DNA of 64,000 bases from Mycobacterium heidelbergense (GTDB lineage: Bacteria > Actinomycetota > Actinomycetes > Mycobacteriales > Mycobacteriaceae): NCBI RefSeq assembly GCF_010730745.1, contig NZ_AP022615.1:744001-808000 (forward strand), in the 5' to 3' direction. The notes under the pieces were generated by a model that was not told the origin of the DNA, searched no databases, and was given only the letters and a program-made list of their open reading frames with translations. The position numbers and the translations under genes were made by a program. Shown here in pieces: positions 52,895 through 62,027 of the stretch (positions are counted from its first letter, which is position 1; every line of letters begins with the position of its first letter).

Positions 52895-53350
52895 GTGACC
52901 GCCATGCTGATGCGTACCGACCCGTTCCGTGAGCTGGACCGCTTCGCCCAGCAAGTGCTGGGCACGGCCGCCCGGCCCGCGGTGATGCCGATGGACGCCT
53001 GGCGCGAGGGAGAACAGTTCGTCGTCGAGTTCGACCTGCCGGGCATCGACGCCGACACGCTCGACATCGACATCGAGCGCAACGTCGTGACCGTGCGTGC
53101 CGAGCGGCCGGCCGTCGACCCCGACCGCGAGATGCTGGCCACCGAGCGGCCGCGGGGGGTGTTCAGCCGCCAGCTCGTGCTCGGCGAAAACCTCGACACC
53201 GAAAGGATCGAGGCCTCCTACCGCGAAGGCGTCTTGAGCCTGCGCATCCCGGTTGCCGAAAAGGCCAAGCCGCGCAAGATTTCGGTCGCCCGCGGCAACG
53301 GACACCAGGCCGTCGACAGCGCCTCGAAGCGGGAGGTCATAGACGCCTGA
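52895..53350 (+). CDS. hsp20: Hsp20 / alpha-crystallin small heat shock protein
   Basis: 151-aa small heat shock protein, an ATP-independent holdase that forms oligomers. Short N-terminal arm (MLMRTDPFRELDRFAQQVLG), alpha-crystallin domain about residues 32-128 (VVEFDLPGIDADTLDIDIERNVVTVRAER; YREGVLSLRIPVAEKAKPRKI with the V/I-x-I-type tail SVAR). GTG start with GGAG seven bases upstream. Divergent from an HspR-like MerR gene. Its TGA stop directly abuts the stop of ppsA on the other strand (TGATCA). Confidence 0.92.
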   Translation: MTAMLMRTDPFRELDRFAQQVLGTAARPAVMPMDAWREGEQFVVEFDLPGIDADTLDIDIERNVVTVRAERPAVDPDREMLATERPRGVFSRQLVLGENLDTERIEASYREGVLSLRIPVAEKAKPRKISVARGNGHQAVDSASKREVIDA

Positions 53351-55660
53351 TCATCCGGCGGGGTGGGGCCGGCCCAGCGCCGCCTCCAGCAGCAACCGGC
53401 GTTCGGCGGCGGCGACCGTCCGCCGGGTGGCCGCCGCCGCGTCCGGGTTGACCGACACCGAGGTGATACCCATGCGAACGAGATGCTCCGCGAAGCTGGG
53501 ATTGGTCGACGGCGCCTGACCACACAGCGACGACGTGATGCGGTGTTTGCGCGCGATCGCCACGATGCGAGCGAGGGCATCGAGGACGGAGCCGTCGGAT
53601 TCGTCGAATAACTCGGCGCAGATATCGGAATCGCGGTCGACTCCGAGGATCAGTTGGGTGAGGTCGTTGCTGCCGATGGAGACGCCATCCACGCCCAGCC
53701 CGATGTATTCGGGCAGCCAGTACATGACGGAGGGCACCTCGGCCATGACCCAGCGATGCAGGCCGCGCTGGGCGCCCAGCGGGCTCCGGTCGACGAGCGA
53801 CAGGCAGGCCTCCAGTTCCCATCGCGTCCGCACGAACGGAATCATCAGGTGCACGTTGGGATTCCGCTCGCGCACCCGAGCCAATGCCTCGAGTTCCAGG
53901 GCGAACAGATGCGGGTCGGTGATGTAGCGGTAGCACCCGCGGTAGCCGATCATCGGGTTGTGCTCGACCGGCTCGTAGGCGGCGCCGCCACGCAGGCCGC
54001 GGAACTCGTTACTGCGGAAGTCGGTGGCACGGTAGACGACCGGCCGGGTCCCGAAGGCCGACGCGATGCGCCCGACGGACTCCACCATCGCATCGACGAG
54101 ATGGGCCTGCTCGCCGTGGGCGATGAGGTCGCGCGGGTGCCTCCCCGAAAGCGCCTGGGTCAGCATGAATTCGGCGCGCAGTAAACCGACGCCGTCGACG
54201 TCCTGCGCGGCGACCGCTTCGGCCGTGTCGGGCATGGCCAGGTTGACGTAGATCTTGGTGCCGGTCGTTTCGCCGCCACCCGACGGGGCCGGTGGCTCGA
54301 CCACCGACAGCCCGGCGGCGCGGGCCTGCGGGCCGAGAGCCCCGGCGCTGACGCTTCCCCGCCCGCCGTCCACGATGACCGTTTGGCCATCGTGCAGGAC
54401 CGTGGTCGCGTCCCGGGCCCCCACCACGCACGGAACCCGGAGCTCGCGCGCCACGATGGCCGCGTGACAGGTCATGCCGCCGGTCTCGGTCACCAGCGCC
54501 GCCGCGCGGCGGATCGCCGGCAGCCAGTCCGGATTTGTCATCGGGGCGACCAGGATCTCGCCGTCGAGCAACCGGCCGCCCTCGTCGGGAGAGTGCAGGA
54601 CGCGCACCCGGCCGGACGCCGAACCGGGCGCGGCCGGCAGCCCGCGAACGAGCACGCCGCCCGCCTTCGAATCGTCGGACGCGGTGGCGCCCAACGTGGT
54701 GATGGGCCTGGCTTGCACCAACCACGTCTTGCCGGCGGCGATGGCCCATTCGACATCCTGCGGGCAGCCGTGGTGGGCTTCGACCGCGATCGCCAATTCG
54801 GCGATGCGGCGCAGCGACGCGTCGTCCAGGACGCGCGCATCGGCCTGTGCCGGGTCCAGCTCCACGATGACATCGCGTCCCTGCCCACCGCGCTCGATCT
54901 TGAACGCCTGGTGGCCGACCTTGACGTCGACGACCTGCAGCGTCTTCTTGTCGACCACGTAGGTGTCGGGCTGGACCTTTCCGGACACCACGACCTCACC
55001 CAGGCCGAGCGCGGCCTCGATGACGATGTGCCCCGACTCGCCCGTGCTGGGGTCGGTGGTGAACGCGACCCCGGCCCGTTCGGAGGCGATCATCTGCTGG
55101 ACGACGACGGCCATCGCGGGATCGGCCGTGAAGCCGCGGCTGGCGCGGTAGGCGATCACCCGGGGGCTGAACAGCGAGGCCCAGCATTGCCCGACGGCGT
55201 CGACCACCGCGTCGTCGCCCGTCACGTTCGTCAGCGTCCGGTTCATCCCGGCAAACGATGCGTCGCGGCCGTCCTCGCCCGTCGCCGAAGACCGCACCGC
55301 CACAACGCAGTCGGCGCCGAGCCGGCGGTACGCGCTCAGCAGCTGGCCGCGAACGTCCTCGCCGACACCGGCTTTGGCCACCAGGTGCTGCATTCGCCCG
55401 CAGAGCTCGGAGAGGCGGGCGCCGTCGTCGACGCTCGCCAGCGCCTCGCGGTGCAGGGCGGCGAGTTCGGCGTCCACCCCGCCGGCCCGCATCGAGGCGA
55501 GGTAGCCGCCCCGCAGCAGCACGAAGCCGGCCGGGACCGGAAGGCCGGCGGCGACCAGCTCGCCCATGTTGGCGCCCTTGCCGCCGGCTTCCTCGGCGTC
55601 GGCCAGGCGCAGGGTCGATATGTCCGCGACGTAGTCGCTCACCCGGGTTTCCGCTGACAT
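53351..55660 (-). CDS. ppsA: phosphoenolpyruvate synthase (pyruvate, water dikinase)
   Basis: 769-aa PEP synthase: pyruvate + ATP to PEP + AMP + Pi, the gluconeogenic entry point. ATP-grasp N-terminal domain (ANMGELVAAGLPVPAGFVL; VAVRSSATGEDGRDASFAGM), swivelling domain with the phosphohistidine GGMTCHAAI (His at about residue 399), and C-terminal PEP/pyruvate barrel ending SSLCGQAPS with the proton-donor cysteine at about 713. ATG chosen with AAGGAG five bases before it. Third gene of the Usp - Rv2004c-like - ppsA operon headed by a DosR box; M. tuberculosis has no ppsA at this position. Confidence 0.92.
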   Translation of the reverse strand: MSAETRVSDYVADISTLRLADAEEAGGKGANMGELVAAGLPVPAGFVLLRGGYLASMRAGGVDAELAALHREALASVDDGARLSELCGRMQHLVAKAGVGEDVRGQLLSAYRRLGADCVVAVRSSATGEDGRDASFAGMNRTLTNVTGDDAVVDAVGQCWASLFSPRVIAYRASRGFTADPAMAVVVQQMIASERAGVAFTTDPSTGESGHIVIEAALGLGEVVVSGKVQPDTYVVDKKTLQVVDVKVGHQAFKIERGGQGRDVIVELDPAQADARVLDDASLRRIAELAIAVEAHHGCPQDVEWAIAAGKTWLVQARPITTLGATASDDSKAGGVLVRGLPAAPGSASGRVRVLHSPDEGGRLLDGEILVAPMTNPDWLPAIRRAAALVTETGGMTCHAAIVARELRVPCVVGARDATTVLHDGQTVIVDGGRGSVSAGALGPQARAAGLSVVEPPAPSGGGETTGTKIYVNLAMPDTAEAVAAQDVDGVGLLRAEFMLTQALSGRHPRDLIAHGEQAHLVDAMVESVGRIASAFGTRPVVYRATDFRSNEFRGLRGGAAYEPVEHNPMIGYRGCYRYITDPHLFALELEALARVRERNPNVHLMIPFVRTRWELEACLSLVDRSPLGAQRGLHRWVMAEVPSVMYWLPEYIGLGVDGVSIGSNDLTQLILGVDRDSDICAELFDESDGSVLDALARIVAIARKHRITSSLCGQAPSTNPSFAEHLVRMGITSVSVNPDAAAATRRTVAAAERRLLLEAALGRPHPAG

Positions 55661-55676
55661 GCCTTCTCCTTCTCGC

Positions 55677-57170
55677 CTAGGCCGCCCGACGCCAGGCATC
55701 GAGGGCTTCTCGCACTGAGTCGCGGACGGGCCGCGAGGTGTCGATCCGGTGCGCGGTGTCCCAACCGGCGCGCCGCTCGGCCAGGGCCGCGGCGATCTCG
55801 GGGGTCACCTCCGAGTTGCCCCCGCGCCTCGTCGCTATTCGGCCGGCCGCCGTGTCGGCCGTCGCCGAGCACGCGAATTCCACGATCGCCGAGTGCGTTT
55901 GGGAAGCGAGGCGATGGGCGTGGGCGCGCGCGTCGGGATCCCGCCAGGTGCCGTCGAGGATGACCGATCGCCCATCGCCCAGCAACGGGCGCGCCCGGCG
56001 CAGGACGGCCTCGTAGACCGTCGCGACCTTGTCCGGGCTGTACAGTCCCCGATCCAGGACTCCGGCGTCCCCGCTGATGACGCCCGACTCCCGTAGTTCC
56101 CGGCGTACATCATCGGTTGAAATGATCTGTGCCCCAGTCTGTTCGGCGAGCGCACGCGCCAGGGTGGACTTGCCGGTGCCCGGGTTCCCGCCGACCAGCG
56201 CCAGGCGGACGGCGCCGCCGCGGAGGCGCCGGGCCGCGATGTCCAGGTGCCGCGCGGCGTCCGCGGCGGCCTCGGACTTGCCCTGGGACAGCCGCACGCA
56301 GTCGACCTTCGCCCTGACGACGGCGCGGTAGGCGATGTAGAAGTCGCGCAGCGCCGGCGGCGTCGGATGGCCCGAATGCGCCGCGTAGCGTTGCAGGAAA
56401 TGGTCGCCGAGGTCCTCGCGGCCGAGGAACTCCAGGTCCATCGCGAGGAAGGCCGCGTCGTCGACGCAGTCGACGTAGCGAAGTTCGTCGTCGAACTCCA
56501 GGCAGTCGAGCAGCGCCGGTTCGCCCTGCGCCCAGAAGATGTCGTCGGCGAGGAGATCGCCGTGGCCGTCGACGATGAACCCGTCGTCGACGCGGCGCCG
56601 GAACAGGGCCGCGCGGCCCGAGAGGAATTCGTCGGCGAGGCGCCCGACTGACGCCAGGGATTCGGCCGACAGGGTGCTGCCCGCGTAGCGGTCGAGCTCC
56701 GCCAGGTTCTCGCGCCAGCGTTCGCGGATCGCGCCGGCCTCGCCCTGGGCGCTGATCACCGGGCCCCGCTCGGCGCGCTCGTGAAAGCGGGCCAACACCG
56801 CGGCGATGGCGTCGAGCACGCCCGCGACGGACCCGTCGCGATCGCGGGTCACCATGGACGCCAACCGCTGGTTGTCGTGGTAGCGGCGCATGACGACGAT
56901 CGGTTCCTCCGGCCCCCCGGCGGGGTCCGTGAGATGGGCGACTCCGAGATAGCTGTCGGGCGACAGCCTGCTGTTCAACTCGACTTCCCGACGGCAGGCG
57001 CGCTCGCGCCGTTCCGGCGTGCGGAAGTCGAGAAAGTCGGTCAATACGGGCTTCTTCGCCTTGAACGCCCGGTCGCCGACCAGCACGACCACACCGGTGT
57101 GAGTCTCGTGCACGTCGACGTACGGCGCCGCGGTCATCGTCGCGGGCTCAGCGTCGGTCGCCGTGGACAT
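55677..57170 (-). CDS. APH-like and P-loop kinase fusion (Rv2004c-like)
   Basis: 497-aa two-domain protein. Residues about 20-310 are an aminoglycoside-phosphotransferase-like fold (VDGHGDLLADDIF at about 201-213; LLDCLEFDDELRYVD); residues 320-497 are a P-loop kinase with Walker A GGNPGTGKST (327-336) and LDGTWRDPDARA. Similar to M. tuberculosis Rv2004c, a DosR-regulon gene next to Rv2005c, as here. Substrate unknown. Lies 12 nt after the Usp stop and 16 nt before ppsA. Confidence 0.87.
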   Translation of the reverse strand: MSTATDAEPATMTAAPYVDVHETHTGVVVLVGDRAFKAKKPVLTDFLDFRTPERRERACRREVELNSRLSPDSYLGVAHLTDPAGGPEEPIVVMRRYHDNQRLASMVTRDRDGSVAGVLDAIAAVLARFHERAERGPVISAQGEAGAIRERWRENLAELDRYAGSTLSAESLASVGRLADEFLSGRAALFRRRVDDGFIVDGHGDLLADDIFWAQGEPALLDCLEFDDELRYVDCVDDAAFLAMDLEFLGREDLGDHFLQRYAAHSGHPTPPALRDFYIAYRAVVRAKVDCVRLSQGKSEAAADAARHLDIAARRLRGGAVRLALVGGNPGTGKSTLARALAEQTGAQIISTDDVRRELRESGVISGDAGVLDRGLYSPDKVATVYEAVLRRARPLLGDGRSVILDGTWRDPDARAHAHRLASQTHSAIVEFACSATADTAAGRIATRRGGNSEVTPEIAAALAERRAGWDTAHRIDTSRPVRDSVREALDAWRRAA

Positions 57171-57182
57171 TTCCCATGGGCC

Positions 57183-58070
57183 CTAGGCCGGCCGCGCCAC
57201 GATGACGGGCATCCGGACCGAGTGCACGACGGCGTTGCTGACCGAACCCAGCAACGTCCTGGCGATGCCGCCGCGGCCGTGACTGCCGACGACGACGAGT
57301 TGCGCGGATTCCGATTGTTCGATCAACTGGCGAGCCGGCCGGTCGCACACGAGGAGTCGCCGCACCGTGACGTCGGGGTAGCGTTCTTGCCAGCCCGCCA
57401 GGCGTTCGGCGAGGCTGCGTTCGGCTTCGTCCTTCACCAGCGCCCAGTCGAACCCGGGCATTTCGAGCACCTGAACGTCGCTCCACGCGTGCAGCGCGTT
57501 GAGTTCGACCCCGCGGCGGGACGCCTCGTCGAACGCGATGGCCGTCGCAAGCTCCGAGGCGGGCGAGCCGTCGATGCCCACCAGCACGGGTGCCTGCAGG
57601 GGGTGGGGCATCAGCGGGTCTTCGTCCCGGATCACCGCGACGGGGCACTTCACGTGCCGGACGACGCCCGAACTGACCGAACCCAGCAAGGCCCGGCCCA
57701 CCGCTCCGCGCCCGTTGTTGCCGACGACGATCATTTCCGCCTCTTCGGACAGGTCGGCCAGGGTCGGCACCGGGGGTGAGCACCTCAGCTCGGTGTTTAT
57801 CGCGACCTTGCGAGCCGCCTTGACGGCGTCTTCGGCGATCTTCACCGCCTGCGCGAGAACCTGCCGGCCGTCCTCTTCCTGCCAGAGCGCGACCCCGGCG
57901 GGAAGCGGTATCTGGGGAAACGTCGGCACGTACGCGCTGTACATGTGGACCAGCGTCAGCGGCACGTTGCGCATCGCCGCGTCGCGGGCCGCCCAGCAGA
58001 CGGCCGCATGCGATGGGGCCGATCCGTCGACTGCGGCGACGATGCCATAGCGCTTCGCGGATGTGGTCAT
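57183..58070 (-). CDS. universal stress protein, two Usp domains (Rv2005c-like)
   Basis: 295-aa tandem Usp protein. Each half has the ATP-binding G-x2-G-x9-G pattern: VVGNNGRGAVGRALLGSVSS and VVGSHGRGGIARTLLGSVSN. Closely resembles the Rv2005c/Rv2623 class that is induced by hypoxia and nitric oxide through DosR in M. tuberculosis and slows growth (Rv2623). ATG with GGGAG seven bases upstream. A DosR box lies 50 bp upstream. First gene of the operon with the Rv2004c-like kinase and ppsA. Confidence 0.92.
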   Translation of the reverse strand: MTTSAKRYGIVAAVDGSAPSHAAVCWAARDAAMRNVPLTLVHMYSAYVPTFPQIPLPAGVALWQEEDGRQVLAQAVKIAEDAVKAARKVAINTELRCSPPVPTLADLSEEAEMIVVGNNGRGAVGRALLGSVSSGVVRHVKCPVAVIRDEDPLMPHPLQAPVLVGIDGSPASELATAIAFDEASRRGVELNALHAWSDVQVLEMPGFDWALVKDEAERSLAERLAGWQERYPDVTVRRLLVCDRPARQLIEQSESAQLVVVGSHGRGGIARTLLGSVSNAVVHSVRMPVIVARPA

Positions 58071-58120
58071 GTGAATCTCCCTCGGTCACCGAAAACGCTA
58101 TTGCCCGAGGCGTCGTCGAT

Positions 58121-58140
58121 CATGAGGCTTTAGTCCCCAA
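58121..58140. promoter_or_regulatory. DosR (DevR) binding box between usp and otsB1
   Basis: Reverse strand TTGGGGACTAAAG then CCTCATG: 15 of 20 bases match TTSGGGACTWWAGTCCCSAA, with the whole first half-site and centre perfect and the second half degenerate. 50 bp from the Usp ATG and 72 bp from the otsB1-like GTG, so it could serve both directions. Confidence 0.7.
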
Positions 58141-58212
58141 CCGCGTGGACCTGAGACCTTCCCGCGCCGGGCCGGGGTTGACCGCGGCCCGCGACGTGGC
58201 ATCGTCACACGG

Positions 58213-61200
58213 GTGACCGAATGGCCCGCCACCATCGACCGGCGCTACCACGATGCCGTGCTGCTCGGGCCCGACACCGTCGTGACGCGGACCGCCCCGG
58301 GTGTCTCGGAGATCCGCGATTCGGCCGTCCCGTTGTTGCGGCGGCTGCGGGACGTGGGCGTCGCCACCGCCATCTACCGATCCACCCCGGACGCCGCGCG
58401 GGCCGTGCGGGCCGCCGGGATCGACGAACTCGTCGGCGTCCTCGCCGGCGACGACGCGAGCGCCGCAACGCTCACCGCGGCGGACCTGACCGCAACCGCA
58501 AACCGCATGGGGGCCAGCCCCGTCCGTTGCGTGGTCGTCGCGCGCGATCAAGCCGGGGTAAGGGCCGGCAGCGACGGCGGCTTCGGCCTGGTCATCGGGC
58601 TCGAGCGCGACGGAAACGCCGACGAGTTGTTGTCGTGCGGGGCCGACACCGTGGTGGGCGACCTCGCCGAGATCTCGGTGCAGCGCGGTGGCGGTGCCAT
58701 GTCGGCCATCGCCGATGCGATGCAGGCCTACAGCCAGCTGAAGGAGCTGGTGGCGACGCGACGACCGGCGGTGTTCCTCGACTTCGACGGCACGCTGTCC
58801 GACATCGTCGACCGGCCGGACTCGGCCACACTGGTCGACGGCGCCGGGGAAGCGTTGCGCGCGCTGGCCGCGCGGTGTCCCGTCGCGGTGATCAGCGGCC
58901 GCGACCTGGGCGATATTCGCGAACGGGTCGGGATCGACGGGGTGTGGTATGCGGGCAGCCACGGCTTTGAGCTGCTCGCCCCGGACGGGACCCACCACGA
59001 GAACGCGGCCGCTGCCCGCGTCACCGGCACCGTCGCGCGCGCGGCCCGCCGACTGGCGGAGGCGCTGAGCGACGCCCCGGGAATAACGGTGGAGCACAAG
59101 CGCTTTGCGGTCGCCGTTCACTACCGCAATGCCGACCCCGACGACGTCGACCGGGCGGTCGTCGCGACCCGGGAGGTCGGGCGCTCCGAGGGCCTGCGGG
59201 TGACCCCCGGCCGCAAAGTCATCGAGCTTCGCCCCAGCATGGACTGGGATAAGGGGACGACGCTCAGTTGGCTGATCGAACACCTCACTGACACCGGAGA
59301 CACCGGTGCGGTGCTGCCGATCTACATCGGCGATGACATCACCGACGAAGACGCCTTCGACGCCGTGCTGTTCGACGGCGCGGGGATCGTGGTGCGCCAC
59401 GACGAAGACGGTGATCGCCCGTCCGCCGCGCTGTTCAGCCTGCGGAGTCCGACCGCGGTCACCGAATTCGTCGGGAGGTTGGCGAAGGATCTGGGGCGGG
59501 CGGCCGCGGCGCCGGGCGACGGCTGGGAACTCGTCTACGAGGGCTACGACCCGAGCGGCGAGCGGCTGCGCGAGGCGCTGTGCACCGTCGGCAACGGCTA
59601 CGTCGCGACCCGTGGCTGCGCCCCGGAGTCGGCGGCGTCCGAGGCGCACTACCCGGGCACCTATGCGGCCGGCGTGTACAACCAGCTCGCCGACCGGGTC
59701 GCGGGCCGCGCCATCGAGAACGAGAGCCTGGTCAACCTGCCGAACTGGCTTGCGCTGACATTCCGCATCGACGGCGAGGCGTGGTTTGACGTCGACGACA
59801 CCGAATTGCTGTCCTACCGGCAGACATTCGACCTGCGGCACGCGACGTTGACCCGCCAACTGCGATTCCGGGACGGCTCGGGCCGGATCTCGGCGCTGAC
59901 CCAGCAACGGTTCGCCTCCATGCACCAGCCCCACGTGCTTGCCATGCAAACCACGATCTGCGCCGAAAACTGGTCGGGCACAGTCGAGTTCAGGTCGCTG
60001 ATCGACGGGACGGTGCGAAACACCCTGGTGGACCGCTACCGCTCGTTGTCGAGCGCTCACCTCACCGGGGCGGTGATAGCCGACGTGGAACCCGACACGG
60101 TGATATTGCGGACCCGAACGTCCCAGTCACGCATCGCGATCGCGGTGGCGGCGCGCAGCACCGCCTGGTGCGGCGACGTCCGGGCCGACGCGCGGTACGC
60201 GCCCGTGCGCGAAGGCAACCGGGGCGGTCACGACGTCCAGGTTGCGGTTTCCGCGGGGCAGCCCATCACGCTGGAGAAGGTCGCGACCATCCTCACCGGC
60301 CGGGACACCGCGATATCCGAACCGGCCGACACCGCGCGGCAACACCTCGACGCGGCCGGTCGATACGCCGAGCTGCACCAGCAGCACGCCCGCGCGTGGG
60401 CCCGGCTGTGGGAACAATTCAACGTCGGCCTGGCCGACGGCGCGGCGGCGGAGCGGGTGCTGCGGCTGCACCTGGTGCACCTGCTGCAGACCATCTCGCC
60501 GCACACCGCCGAACTCGATGCCGGGGTGCCGGCGCGGGGCCTGCACGGTGAGGCCTACCGCGGCCACGTCTTCTGGGACTCGTTGTTCGTCTCCCCGGTG
60601 CTGAGCGTGCGGATGCCGAACGTGGCCCGGTCGTTGCTGCTTTATCGGCACCGGCGGCTACCGGAGGCCCGCCGCGCGGCCCGCAGCGCGGGGCATCTCG
60701 GCGCGATGTATCCCTGGCAATCGGGCAGCGACGGCCGTGAGGCGAGCCAGCAACTGCATCTCAATCCGCGGTCCGGCCGGTGGAATCCGGATCCCAGCGC
60801 ACGCGCACATCACGTCGGGCTCGCCATCGCGTACAACACGTGGCAGCACTACCAGGTGACCGGCGACCGGCAGTGGCTCGTCGACTACGGGGCCGAGATG
60901 CTGGCCGAGATCGCGCGTTTCTGGGCCGGTCTGGCCAGCTTCGACGACAGTCGCGGCCGCTACACGATCCGGGGGGTCATCGGCCCCGACGAGTTCCATT
61001 CGGGCTACCCGGGCCGGGAATGCGACGGAATAGACAACAACGCGTACACCAACGTGATGGCGGTCTGGGTGATCCTGCGCGCGATGGACGCGCTGGACCT
61101 GCTGCCGCTGCGGGATCGACTCGACCTCGTCGCGAAGGTCGATCTGACGGCGTCGGAGCTCGATCGGTGGGACCACGTGACGCGGCGCATGTTCATCCCG

Positions 61201-61899
61201 TTCCATGACGGCGTGATCAGCCAGTTCGAGGGCTATTGCGAACTGGCGGAACTGGATTGGGAGCGCTACCGGCAGCGGTACGGGGACATCCGGCGCCTCG
61301 ACCGGATCCTGGAAGCCGAAGACGACAGCGTGAACAAGTACAAGGCGTCCAAGCAGGCCGACGCCCTGATGCTGTTCTACCTGCTGTCGTCGGACGAGCT
61401 GCTGGGCGTGATCGGCCGGCTCGGTTACCGCTTCGCGCCCGAGCAGATCCCGAAAACGGTCGATTACTACGTGTCGCGCACCTCGCACGGATCGACGTTG
61501 AGCGCCGTGGTGCATTCGTGGGTCCTCGCCCGCGCCAACCGGCACCTGGCCATGGAGTACTTCCAGCAGGTGCTGGATTCCGACATCACCGACATCCAGG
61601 GCGGGACCACAGCGGAAGGGATACACCTGGCCGCGATGGCCGGCAGCGTCGACCTGCTGCAGCGGTGCTTCACCGGGCTGGAGACGCGCGACGACCGGCT
61701 GATAGTCGGCCCGCACTGGCCGGAAGCGCTCGGCCCGATCGAGTTTCCCCTGGTGTACCGCGGCCAACGCCTTCACCTGCGAGTCAGCGGACGGGCGGGC
61801 GCGCTGACCTCCGAGGCCGGAAACGCCGCACCGATCACGGTGGAATGCCGCGGCCGCGTGCAGCGGCTGCCGCCCGGGCGCACCATCGAGGTCGCCTGA
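58213..61899 (+). CDS. otsB1: OtsB1-like fusion: HAD, trehalose-phosphatase and GH65 domains
   Basis: 1228-aa multidomain protein like M. tuberculosis OtsB1 (Rv2006, 1327 aa), here about 100 aa shorter. Residues 1-165: a degenerate HAD phosphoglucomutase-like domain; 185-430: trehalose-phosphatase HAD domain with DFDGTLSDI (nucleophile Asp190) and GDDITDEDAF (373-382); 437-1228: GH65 maltose/trehalose phosphorylase-type domain, with catalytic glutamate in GPDEFHSGY (about 927) and DNNAYTN. M. tuberculosis OtsB1 is reported not to be the main trehalose-6-P phosphatase (OtsB2 is), so its true reaction is uncertain. GTG start, weak ribosome binding site, divergent from the Usp gene across a DosR box. 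Confidence 0.9.
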   Translation: MTEWPATIDRRYHDAVLLGPDTVVTRTAPGVSEIRDSAVPLLRRLRDVGVATAIYRSTPDAARAVRAAGIDELVGVLAGDDASAATLTAADLTATANRMGASPVRCVVVARDQAGVRAGSDGGFGLVIGLERDGNADELLSCGADTVVGDLAEISVQRGGGAMSAIADAMQAYSQLKELVATRRPAVFLDFDGTLSDIVDRPDSATLVDGAGEALRALAARCPVAVISGRDLGDIRERVGIDGVWYAGSHGFELLAPDGTHHENAAAARVTGTVARAARRLAEALSDAPGITVEHKRFAVAVHYRNADPDDVDRAVVATREVGRSEGLRVTPGRKVIELRPSMDWDKGTTLSWLIEHLTDTGDTGAVLPIYIGDDITDEDAFDAVLFDGAGIVVRHDEDGDRPSAALFSLRSPTAVTEFVGRLAKDLGRAAAAPGDGWELVYEGYDPSGERLREALCTVGNGYVATRGCAPESAASEAHYPGTYAAGVYNQLADRVAGRAIENESLVNLPNWLALTFRIDGEAWFDVDDTELLSYRQTFDLRHATLTRQLRFRDGSGRISALTQQRFASMHQPHVLAMQTTICAENWSGTVEFRSLIDGTVRNTLVDRYRSLSSAHLTGAVIADVEPDTVILRTRTSQSRIAIAVAARSTAWCGDVRADARYAPVREGNRGGHDVQVAVSAGQPITLEKVATILTGRDTAISEPADTARQHLDAAGRYAELHQQHARAWARLWEQFNVGLADGAAAERVLRLHLVHLLQTISPHTAELDAGVPARGLHGEAYRGHVFWDSLFVSPVLSVRMPNVARSLLLYRHRRLPEARRAARSAGHLGAMYPWQSGSDGREASQQLHLNPRSGRWNPDPSARAHHVGLAIAYNTWQHYQVTGDRQWLVDYGAEMLAEIARFWAGLASFDDSRGRYTIRGVIGPDEFHSGYPGRECDGIDNNAYTNVMAVWVILRAMDALDLLPLRDRLDLVAKVDLTASELDRWDHVTRRMFIPFHDGVISQFEGYCELAELDWERYRQRYGDIRRLDRILEAEDDSVNKYKASKQADALMLFYLLSSDELLGVIGRLGYRFAPEQIPKTVDYYVSRTSHGSTLSAVVHSWVLARANRHLAMEYFQQVLDSDITDIQGGTTAEGIHLAAMAGSVDLLQRCFTGLETRDDRLIVGPHWPEALGPIEFPLVYRGQRLHLRVSGRAGALTSEAGNAAPITVECRGRVQRLPPGRTIEVA

Positions 61900-62027
61900 A
61901 GGTTCCCCGGCAGGTGACCCATTGCCCCGGAACGGGGGTCCAACGGCCCTGATCGATGCCGCCGTCACCCAATAACGTTGGGGCCCGGGGATGCCCCGTT
62001 ACCCAGCCATCGGACCGGGAGGACGCG

